NCBI RefSeq assembly: GCF_003001935.1
Contig: NZ_PVNG01000036.1
Coordinates: 1-64,000 of the forward strand
Length of the DNA: 64,000 bases
Reading direction: 5' to 3'
Source of the DNA: Nonomuraea fuscirosea
Lineage (GTDB): Bacteria > Actinomycetota > Actinomycetes > Streptosporangiales > Streptosporangiaceae
Below the pieces are notes generated by a model that searched no databases, was not told the DNA's origin, and saw only the letters and a program-made list of their open reading frames with translations. Position numbers and translations under genes: made by a program. Below are positions 15,424-25,600 of this stretch, piece after piece (the first letter of the stretch is position 1; each line of letters starts with the position of its first letter).

Positions 15424-16092
15424 TCAGTCCGCGTGCAGGCGGTGGAGGTCGGCGAGGCTCTGGCGGTAGAAGGCGAGGTCGCTCTCCAGCTTGGCCCGGG
15501 TGAAGCGGCCGGGGGCGGCGTCACGCGCCGAGCGGCCCATCTCCGTCCAGAAGGACTCCAGATCCGGCCCGTCGGCGCCCGCGTCGCCCTCGGGGACGAA
15601 CTTGAGCGCCTCCGCGACGGCGTCGGCGGCGAAGGACCAGTCGGCGGCGACGGCGTCGAGCCCCTCCGGGTCGGACGGATCCTCGGCGAGCAGGAGGCCG
15701 CCTTCCAGGGCCCGGCTCGCGTACGTGGCCGAGACCAGCACCCACTGGCCGGGGTCGAGCAGCGCGCTCAGCCCCGTGCCGAACGTCGCCTCCGACTGCC
15801 TGGCCGCCTCCTCCGCCTCGTAGGGGACGAGCACCTCGACGCCGCCGGCGCGCACCAGCCAGCCCTCGTCCCCGTCGGCGACCGCCGCCTGCTCGGAACC
15901 GCCCGGCGCCACCAGGTCGAGATAGACGTACGCCTCCACGAGACTCCGCGCGGGACCCGGCCCGTCAGCACGGCGGTCCAGACCGCCTGTCAGGCGGTGG
16001 TCCGAGCCGTGGTCCGGACCTTGCTCCGAGCTGTGGCCGGAGGCTTGGCGGCGGGCGTCGGGTCCAGGGCGCTCGGGGTCGCGGTCAGGCAT
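15424..16092 (-). CDS. Putative immunity protein B, paralogue of the upstream gene
   Basis: A 222-residue soluble acidic protein not matching a family I can name. It aligns along its length with the preceding gene: AYVYLDL vs AHLYLDL, ALLDPGQWVLVS vs QLLDAGEWMWVA, AVAEALKFVPEG vs AVAEVVKFIPPG, FWTEMGRSARDAAPGRFTRAKL vs FWSPRGREVRAAEPGRFRLDRL. The zinc-ribbon cysteines of the paralogue are absent here and an N-terminal Asp/Gly/Arg-rich stretch of about 45 residues is added. ATG 16092 overlaps the previous stop by eight bases, so the two are coupled. Tandem paralogues directly after a giant toxin-like gene are typical of immunity genes; that role is inferred. Confidence 0.72.
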   Translation of the reverse strand: MPDRDPERPGPDARRQASGHSSEQGPDHGSDHRLTGGLDRRADGPGPARSLVEAYVYLDLVAPGGSEQAAVADGDEGWLVRAGGVEVLVPYEAEEAARQSEATFGTGLSALLDPGQWVLVSATYASRALEGGLLLAEDPSDPEGLDAVAADWSFAADAVAEALKFVPEGDAGADGPDLESFWTEMGRSARDAAPGRFTRAKLESDLAFYRQSLADLHRLHAD

Positions 16093-16609
16093 GCCGGGCC
16101 GCCAGGTCACGGTAGGAGTCGCGGACGATCAGCAGCCGGTCGAGCCGGAACCTGCCGGGCTCGGCCGCACGCACCTCCCGCCCGCGCGGCGACCAGAATC
16201 CATCGTCGGGCACCGCCTCCGCGCCGGGCGGGATGAACTTGACGACCTCCGCCACCGCCGCGGCCGCCACCGACAGCGTGCGCCTGGCCTCGGCCTCGTC
16301 GTCCACCGGCACGTTGCCCGCGGTCAGATCGGCCACCCACATCCACTCCCCCGCGTCCAGCAGCTGCGAGCGCTCCTGACCTCCGAAGGTCGGATAGCCC
16401 GCCGGCATCACGGGACGCTCAGGCAGCCCGAACACGAACTCCCTGCCCCTGCCGCACTCCCCGCAGACGCCGCTGTAGCGGTTGGCCGGCCCGCCTTCGG
16501 CGCCGACCAGACCGCTCTCCCAGGTCGTGTCCACCGAACCGCAGGCGCATGGGTGCAGGTCGAGGTAGAGGTGGGCCTCATCCCTCGTCCGCGCTACCGC
16601 GAAGGTCAT
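16085..16609 (-). CDS. Putative immunity protein A with CxC/CGxC zinc ribbon
   Basis: A 174-residue soluble protein. An N-terminal segment has two metal-binding pairs, HPCACGS (about residue 20) and GVCGECGRG (about residue 47), then a helical acidic region ending AEPGRFRLDRLLIVRDSYRDL. The ATG at 16609 follows a good ribosome site (GGAGAGGACGGAG), 37 bases after the stop of the giant gene. A diverged copy follows at 15424. Position at the 3' end of a polymorphic toxin-like gene, small size and duplication argue for immunity function; the toxin tail ends in CRCPADGPCGCG, so both partners may bind zinc. I cannot assign an Imm family. Confidence 0.75.
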   Translation of the reverse strand: MTFAVARTRDEAHLYLDLHPCACGSVDTTWESGLVGAEGGPANRYSGVCGECGRGREFVFGLPERPVMPAGYPTFGGQERSQLLDAGEWMWVADLTAGNVPVDDEAEARRTLSVAAAAVAEVVKFIPPGAEAVPDDGFWSPRGREVRAAEPGRFRLDRLLIVRDSYRDLAARHA

Positions 16610-16646
16610 CTCCGTCCTCTCCTCAAGGGTGTAGCCGGGGTTCCCA

Positions 16647-19600
16647 TCATGCCCGTACCCGGCCGGTCCACGCCCGCAGTCCGCACCCGCAGGGGCCGTC
16701 CGCGGGGCAACGGCACTCCTCCTCCGGCGGCTGGAGACCGGTGCCGTCATTGAGCAGACGCATCCGCTCCCAGTACGCGTGCCGCGCGGCGGAGCGGCGG
16801 GTCGTTCCGAGCAGGGTGGTCAGGTGCGCGGCCATGGGAGCGGGCACGAGGTGGAACGGGGCGGCGGCGGCGAGGTCGCGCAGGACGCCCAGCCGACCGG
16901 GGCGCTGGGCGGCGGTGGCGGTGCGGACCTGGCGCGCGGCCTCGTACAGCTCGGCCAGTCTGGCGTGATCCGCGACCGGCAGGCCCATGGCCCGCGCCAC
17001 GGCGGCGGCTGCCGTGGCGGCGGCGGCGCGCTCGTTCGCGCCGATCGTGCGGTGATCGTCCACCTGGAACGTCAGCACACCCCCGTCCTGAGCGGACCCG
17101 TTCTGAGCGGGTCCGCTCTGAGCGGGTCCGTTCTGAGCGGGAACGCGTTGGGCAGGTCCGCCCTGCACCGGCCCGCCCTGAGCGGCGCCGGGGGGCGTGG
17201 CGCGGCCGGCGGGCTGGACCTCGACGGCGATCGGCGGCCGGCCGGGCATCTGGATGTCCAGCAGGCCCGGGCCGTGTGTGCGGACGCGGGCGCCCAGGAG
17301 GGCGGCGCCGCGTTCGACGGCCTTGGCGGCGGCGATCTCGGGCAGCGCCACGGGACCGCGGATCGCCGCGATCTGCTCCGGGGTCAGCTCGCCCGCCCGC
17401 GCCAGGAAGATCGTCCTGGCCGCCGCGCCCGGCTGATCCGCGGCCAGGCCCGCCCTGCGTACCTCGGAACGGAGCTCGGCGGCGGCGGTCCTGGCGTCGG
17501 ACGGCGCGCCGCCCAGCAGGGACGACAGGGTGCGGCCCCGGCCGGGCGCGGGCTCCTGCCGCGTGGCGGCGTCGATCAGGCTCCGGAGGCGGGCGATCGG
17601 CCCCTCTCCTCCGCGCTCCGGCCGCTGCGGGCCCGTGCCCCAGGGCGGGGGCGGCGGGGTGTGGCCGCGGCGCTCGATGTCGGCGGCGAGGGTGCCGATC
17701 GCCTCCGCCAGCCGCGACCGGGCGGCCGGGTCCTCCTCCGCCCGCCACTTCCGTGACAGGTGGGCGTGCTCGTCCAGGCGCGGCATCAGGCAGTGGTCCG
17801 TGCCCTCTGCCAGGTCGTGCGACAACGACGGCCGGACGACCCCCTGCCGGGCCCCGGCCGCCGCCGCGGCGCTCGCCTGGGCGGCGTGCGAGATCTCGTG
17901 CACCATCACCGAGGACACGACCTGCGGGTCCAACCGCGGCCCGATCCATATCACGTGCGGGGCGGTGGCGGTGCCGGCCCGCAGGTCCGTGCGGCCGAGC
18001 AGTCCGGGGCCCGGGTCCTCGACGAGCACCCGGATGTGCTGCTGGTTGGGCGAGCCGGTGAACTGCAGCACGATCCGGTTGCCGCCGGCCCAGCGCACGT
18101 TCGCCACCGCCCCGCCGAAGTCGGCGGCCGAGAGGGGCTGGGCGCGCACCTCGGCGAGGGTCAGGTCGGGGCTTCCCTCCGGCCTGGCCGCGGCGTCGAA
18201 CGGCGTTCCGGCGATCGCCTGGTCGGTCGCCGAGGCCCCGGACCCCGAGCCCGCCGACCCGCCCGTCAGCCCCTGCGCGACACTGCCTCCCGCGGGCGCG
18301 TGCGACGGCCCGGTGGCGGCGGGCCAGGCGGGCGCGGCGGGCGCGCCGGGAACGGCGGCCGCGCCGGGAGTGCCCGGCGAGGCCGTGCCCGTCGCGTCAG
18401 GCGTGCCCGGGGCGGGTGCGCCGGTGGTGCCTTGCGCGGGCGTGCCGGTGGTGCCCGGGGCGGGTGCGCCGGTGGTGCCTTGCGCGGGCGTGCCGGTGGT
18501 GCCCGGGGCGGGCGCGCCGGTGGCGCCTTGCGCGGGCGTGCCGGTGGCGCCTTGCGCGGGCGGGAGGGCGCCGCGGTCGCGGACCGCGGCGGTCACCTGG
18601 TCGGTGAAGGTGCCTTCCACCTCCGAGTTCATGAAGACGTGCCGCAGGTCCAGCCGAGGGTGGCGGATCTGGTCGGCGACCTCCAGCAGGCCGGGCGGAA
18701 GGGTGGAGAAGGCCTCGGCGAAGCCCCCGTCGGCGGTGTGGCTGGTGATCACGCCGTCGGGGTAGGCGTCGTAGCGGTGCAGGCCGTCCGGCTCGCGTAC
18801 CGCGACGACCGCCACCGCCCCGCGCTCCCTGGCGGCGAGGCGGGCGTCGCCGAGCACCTGGATGAGCCCTTGACGCCCGGACGCGGGCACGAACCGGAAG
18901 CTGTGCGACACGTCGGACCGGGGCCCGATGCGCACGCCCGACTCCATCCGCTCGCGCAGCTCCTCGATCTCCTCGCCGAAGAGGGTCACGTCCACCTCGC
19001 CGCCGCTCGCGGCCGGCATGTGGACCGCGTCGCCGACGGGCCGCACGTCGCCGTCGCGCAGCCGGGCCACGTGCTGGAAGACGAGGTCGTAGTCGACCCG
19101 CATCCGCACGGTGTAGACCTTGCCGCGGACGAACCTGCTGCGTTCGCGCCGCGCCCCGTGGTGGTCGTTGACGTTCTCCGACGACTGCTCGCCGGCCCTG
19201 GTGCCGACGTCGATGCCGAGCCCGGTCTTCGCGACGCCGTTCCCGGCCACGGGCAGGGCGCGGCTGCGCGACACGCTCACGTTCTGGGCGTCGGCCTTCC
19301 TGTCCACGTCGCCCTTCTCGGCGTCGAACGGCCCGGCCACGACGGTCATGTCGGACAGGCGGGCGCTGATCGTGACGTCGGCGCCCTGGTCCTTGAACTT
19401 CTGCCGGGCCATCCGCACGACGACGTCGCCGCCCGGCCCGGCCATCCGCTCGAAACCGCTGATCAGCGCGGACGGGTCGAGTCTGGCGACGAGTTCGGCC
19501 CGGCGTTCCGCGACCGTGTTGCGGCCCAGCATCTTGCCCAGCTGGGCGGTGACGACCTCGAGCAGCGTAGGCCGGCCGGGGTCCTGCCGCAGCGTCTCGA

Positions 19601-22600
19601 CGAAGTGGCCGGAGTGCAGCTCGACCCGGCGGGGATCCGTCACCATGACGAGCGGGCCCGGGTCCTCGCTCGCGGGCCTGGCCATGCCGGTGGGCAGGCG
19701 GCGGACGAGCTTGGCGTCGTACCGGACGGGGAGCACCTTGGGACGGCGGCGAACCCGCTCGGCCGCGGCCTTGATCGCGGCGGCGGCGCGGGCCCTGGTG
19801 CTCGCGCCCGGCGCGCTCCTGACGCGGGCCGGCTTGCGCTCGACCTCGATGACCAGGACCATGTCCTGCTCGACGCGGTTGAGGCCGTTGAACAGGCCGA
19901 TGCGCTGCAGCCTGGTCCCCTGCTCGTTGTTGGTGCTGGAGTAGGAGCGGCCGCGGTCGGTGGACAGGCCCGCGCCGGTTCCGTCCCCGTCGTCGCTGCT
20001 GGAGGTGTCGACGCCGGCGGAGTAGGACCCGTTGTACGCCTCCACGTGCGACAGGTCGGTGTAGCGGTAGCGCTGGATGATGATGCCGGAGTCGGAGGTG
20101 TGGCCGAGAAGCCTGCCCTTGCGCGGGTCGGCTCCTTCCGCGGGCTCCAGCCGCACCCGTACGGTGACCGCTTCCGGCCCGTCCGCCGGTCTGCCGCTCT
20201 GCACGTGGTAGGTCTTCTCGAAGCCGTTGGACGACCACATGGAGGGGATGCGGATCTGCGCCCGGTCGCCGGCGAAGTCGACGCTCGCCTCCCTGCGCAG
20301 GGTCGGCGTGTTCTCCTCCGCCCCCGGCATCGCCTCGTCCACGGCGTGCAGGACCGCGTCCAGCAGGTTGACGTCCTCGCCCTGGTCGTCGGTCAGGTCG
20401 AACGACTCCACGACGCTCAGGCCCATGCCGTTCTCGTACTGGGGCGCGAGCACGACCTCGTCGGTCCGCCTGATGTGCTCCTGGGCGTCGCTCAGCACCT
20501 GGTCGAGCTGGCGTTCTTCCTCTCCCTGCCTGGCCCGCGTGGCTTCCGGGCCGAGTCCCGTGACGTCTCTGAGCGACTTCAGCAGGCTCTTGGCGGTGTG
20601 CCTCTTGGCCAGCGCCGGCTCCTCGCCGCGGGCGCGCGCCTCGGACAGGGCCTTGACGTAGGTGTTGACGAGGGGCACGGCGAGGGTGCGGTCCAGGGTG
20701 AGGCTGCCGTTGCGGAAGCGTTCGACCGCGTCGGCGACCAGGTGCAGCGGGAGCGCGAGGTCGCCGTCGGCGTACATGCGCAGCGCGTCGTACTCGGGGA
20801 TGGAGAACAGGACGGCGCCTTCGGCGGCGGCGGTCCCCGGCTTGCCGGCCGGGATGCGTCCCTCCTCCGTGGGCAGCGCGTTCGGGTAGCTCTCCGAGCC
20901 GGTGAAGGTGACGCCCATGTCGGCGCGCAGCATGTACTGGCGGCCGAATTCGATCGTCAGCTCCTCGGTGCCCCAGATGTCCAGGATGGAGGTGGAGGTC
21001 GAGGTGCCTCCCGAGCGGGAGGGCAGCGAGAGCGTGCCGCCGTCGCTCTGCGTGCCGCCGCCGTCCAGGTCGCTGAGGCCGGTCGAGGCGCCGATCGAGT
21101 GGCCGGCCGAGCCGCCCCACGACACTCCGGCGCTGCCCAGCCCGAACATGATCCGGCCGACCACGTGGTCGACGACGCCGATCACCTCGGCCTCGCCCAG
21201 CTCGCCCTGCACGTCCAGCGACGACTGGGTGGGCGCCGCCCCCTGCGGCCGGATCGCGGTGTCGCTGTTGATCGGCGTCTCCAGCATCTCGGGGTGCGAG
21301 ACGAGGTTGCGCGTGTTGAGGAAGGCCGCGATGTGGTGGTACGCGGGCGAGTCCTCGCGCATCGCGGCGGGCAGCACCCGTCGCGCCGTGGCCATCGCGT
21401 CGCGCACGTCCAGGGCCAGCAGCGTGGCCCGGCTCATCAGCTTGCGGGTCGGCTTGCCCACCGAGGCGTTCTGGGCGGGGCCGTCCACCGGGAGGAGGTC
21501 GAGCGGCACCGACAGCCTCGCCTTGCCGTCGCGGGAGGCCAGCGGCGTCGTCTCGCCGTCGTGCAGGAGCTCCGCGGACACCACGTGCTTGACGTCCAGG
21601 AGCGCCTGCGCTCCCTTGGTCTCCCCGAGCGTCACCACGTTCACGGTGCCGCCGGTGCTGGAGCCCGCCGTGCTGGTGACGTTGCCGCCGGCGTTCACCC
21701 CGACCTCGTGCTTCAGCCCGTCGTGACCCTCTTCGGGGCCGTCGCCCATGCTCGCGGAGGGCCCGCCGCTGTACGTCCTGGACCGGCTGATCGCCCGCGC
21801 TGAGGTGTCGGTGCCGATGTCGAGGTCGACGTTCGTGTCCTCCTCGGTCACGCCGACGTACGTGCCGCGGTCGCTGAAGTCCTGCTTCAGCGACAGGCGC
21901 ACGGTGTAGTGATCGGGGGCCTGGTTGAGGCCGTGCATGACCAGGTCGACCAGGATGCCGTCCTGCGCCACCTGGCTGTAGGCGGTGCGCAGGCGCCGCT
22001 CGGACAGCTGCTGGACGATCTCCTGCAGGTTGAGCACCTGGCTGGCGCGTTCGAGGGCGTTGGAGGAGTACTGCGGGACGCCGTCGACGATCCTGGGCAC
22101 CAGGCCCTTGTCGGCGAGCTGGTCGATGACCTCCTCGGTGAACCCGTCCAGCCCGAAGAGCTCCTGCACGATGCCGGGGCCCGCGCCGCGGATCTGCCCC
22201 GGCCCGTCGCCCATGATCTCCGGCAGCTCGGTCTTCCGCCCCTTGATCGGCAGCGGCAGGGGGTCGCCGCGCAGCACGTCGTTGCCGTCGGCGTCGGTCA
22301 GGACCTTCCCGTTCACGCGGATCAGCGCCGCGTCGTCCACGGGCAGGCCGAACCGGTAGGCGAGGCGCTCCTGCATGCGCACGAGCGCGTCGCTCCGCAT
22401 CGGCGGCAGCGTGACCGGCGGATCGCCGATCTTCTCCACGGTGAACGTGTGCCGCAGCTCCAGCCGGTAGCCCTGGGTGTGCCGGGTCTTCCTGAGCACG
22501 GTGGGATGGATGGCCTGGCCGTTGGCCGTCGCCGAGTACGTCTGGGACGCCGACCGCGCCCCCTTCAGCCTGGGCCCGATGGCCGGGTCGTACCCCGCCA

Positions 22601-25600
22601 TGATGTCGACCGCCTGCAGCCCGGGGATGTTCAGCCCGGCCGAGGAGTTGCCCTCCAGCGATCCGCCCGCCGAGACCCCGCCGGGCGACGCGGCGAAGTC
22701 GACGAGCACCTCCTCCTCCCACTCCTGGTTGCTCGGGCCGCCCACCGGGCGGCTCGCGACCAGGACGACCTCGGTCTTGACGCGGATGCGGGCCTTGGGC
22801 TGGCCGTCCACGTCGATGGTCCGGTCGATCCCCTGGTCCGTCGCCTCCCGCAGCCGGCTCGGCAGCTCGTCGATGATGAACTTGCGCAGGTTGGACCGGG
22901 AGTTCGTGCCGATCTCGGCGAAGTCGCCGCCGAGCCGGCCCGCGAGCGCGTCGAGGGCCTCCTCCAGGCCGGTCATGCCGGTGACGACGTGGTTGGGCAG
23001 CGCGCTGGTGCGGCGCGCGTCGTCGATCCTGGCCAGCTTGCGGGGCGGCTGGTCGGTGTAGGAGTGCGTCACCCACAGCCGCTGGGCGGCGCTGTCGCCG
23101 GGCAGGCCCTCGCTGACCTGGGTGGTGCCGCGCCAGGCCTCGTCCCGTCCGGTGCGGATCTCGACCGTCCACGCGGCGGCCGCGTCGAACAGCAGGGACT
23201 CGCTGCGGTTGTCGGCGACCGAGCCGCCCTGCGCGTACGTGCCCGCCCCGCCCGACGTCGACCAGTTCCGCCCGGCGCTCACGCCCAGGCCGAGTCCGAT
23301 CAGCTCGCCCACCGTGCGCACCCACTGGCCCTCGGGCAGCATCTGCGCGAGCCCGCTGGTGTTGAGGTTGCCGAACACGCCGGCGCTGCCCGACTCGGTC
23401 GCGGTGACCGTCCGGCCGGCCTGGAAGAAGATGCCCACCATCATCTCGGACGCCTGCACGGCCGGGTCGATGACCTCGATCAGGTCGGAGAGCGTGAGCC
23501 GGATCCGCAGCTCGGCCGCCGACCTGCCGTGGCCGGTGCGCAGCACGACACCTTCTCGCGTGACGACCTTGTGGAAGTCCGCCCGGATGGCGCGCCCGAG
23601 CTCGTCGGGGGTGAACTGCTTGGCGATCCCCTCGCGTTCGAGCATGGTGTTGACCGTGCGGGTGAGCGCGCCGAGGTGCGCCAGCCGGCCTGCGGGCATC
23701 GCGGCCGACAGCGAGACCTCCTGCGGCAGCGCGGCGGCCAGCGCGTCCAGGTAGCGCTGGTGCTGCTGCGTGGCCTGGCCCGCCAGGCGTGCCGCGATGT
23801 CGGCCATGCTGACCTCGCCCGGCGCCGGGGGCATCGAGGCGAACCGCAGCGCGCCCAGCAGTTGCTCGTACGCCTGCCTGGCTCGCGTCGCCTCCTCCAG
23901 CGCGGCGGTGTAGGCGTCGGCGATCCTGGTGTGCCTCAGCTGCGTGTTGCGGTGGCCGCGCGCCTCCCGCTTGGACTGGCGGGCGCGCTCGAAGCGACCG
24001 GCGTCGTGGTGGTTCAGCGTCCTGCGGGCCGACCGGCTGGCCTTCTTCCTCGCCTTGCGGGCGTTCTCCGCGCTCTCCCGCTTCGCGTCGATCTGCTGCT
24101 GGAGAGCCCGTTCCGCGCCTTCCAACGCCGTGACGACCGCGGCCACGTCGGCGGTGAGCGGATCGCCCGGTACGGGTGGCGCGTGGCTCGGGCGGCTGTC
24201 GCTCCCCGGAGCCCAGGGCGGGGCCGGCGGGGTGTCCCCGTGCTCCTGCAGCTCGCGCATGACCCCGTCGATGTCCACGGCCAGGCGGCGCTTCTCGGGC
24301 AGCGTACCGGCCCGCCTCCACTGCTCGGTCAGGTACGCCAACTCGTTGCGCCGGGCGGGCACGCACTCGTCGCGGGTCGGCCGGTTGCCGGGCAGCACCC
24401 GTCGCAGGACCCTCTGCCCCGAGTTGTGCCCGGTGGCCTGCAGGCGCTGGAGGGTGTCGGTGATCTCGTGCAGCCAGAGCCTCGGCAGCTGGTCGGAGGC
24501 GACGCGGGGGTTGATGTGGACGATGTGCGGGTCTTCGGGGACCGTGCCCTGCTTCAGCTCCGTCTGGCCCATCAGGCGGGAGTCGAGGCCGCCCACGACC
24601 GGGACGAAGTGATGCGTGTCGCCGTCGCTGGTGGTGACCATGAAGGTCCTGCCGTCCAGGGACCAGGCCAGCGCCTGGACCTCCTCGGCGCCGAAGTGGT
24701 CGGGGCGCAGGTCCGCGGTGGCGTCGCGGGCCTCGTCGGAGGTGAGGTCGGGGCCGGTACGGGTGCCGGGGACGTAACCGGTGCCGGGCACCGGCTGGGA
24801 GGTCACGGTCCCGGGCGCGCTCGCCATCACGGGGGCCGCGGCGCTGCCCGGGGGCTGCGCGGTGTCCGGGGATTGCCCGGTGTTCGCAGACTGCCCGGTG
24901 TTCGCGGACTGCCCGGCGTCCGGGGCGCCGCGTGGCGACGTGTCCGGGCCGGTGCGGGGGGCGGTGTCCTGGACTCCCTGGGGAGACGTGTTCGGGGCAC
25001 CGTGCGGGGACGCGTCCGGGCCCGCGTCCGGGGCAGTGTCCGAGTTGCCGTCCAGGCCGCCTTCTGGTGCCGCCGCTGAGAATCGGTCGTCGGCCTGGGC
25101 GACGAGGAGCAGCGAGGCCGCCTCCACCTCCAGGTCGGCCTGACCCTGCGTCTCGGTGGCGCGGGCGTGGAGCACGGCGCCGATACGGCTCAGCGTGGCG
25201 GCGGGGAGGACCCGGGGGCCGCCGGGGGCCGGGACGATGAGGTCGCCCGTGGGACCCATCACCGCGTCGGGGAAGTTCGTGCCGATCGCGTCCACCAGCG
25301 CCGTCCGCGCCCGAGCCACCGGCGTCAGCTGGGCCGCGGTGGGCACCGCGGCACCCTGGGTCCGGTCGGGCCCGTCACCGGGCTCCGGCGCCGGCGTGGC
25401 ATCCGCGGGACGCGACTCACCTCGCGACCCCGCTCCGTCCTGCGCGGACCCGTCCTGGGCCTGACCATTCTGCGCGGACCCATCCTGATTCGGACCGCGC
25501 TGAGCGGACCCGTCCTGGGCCTGACCGTTCTGAGCGAGCCCGTCCTGGGTGGAGCTGTCCTGTACGGGACTGTTCTGGGCGGGGCCGGTCTGTCCGGCGT

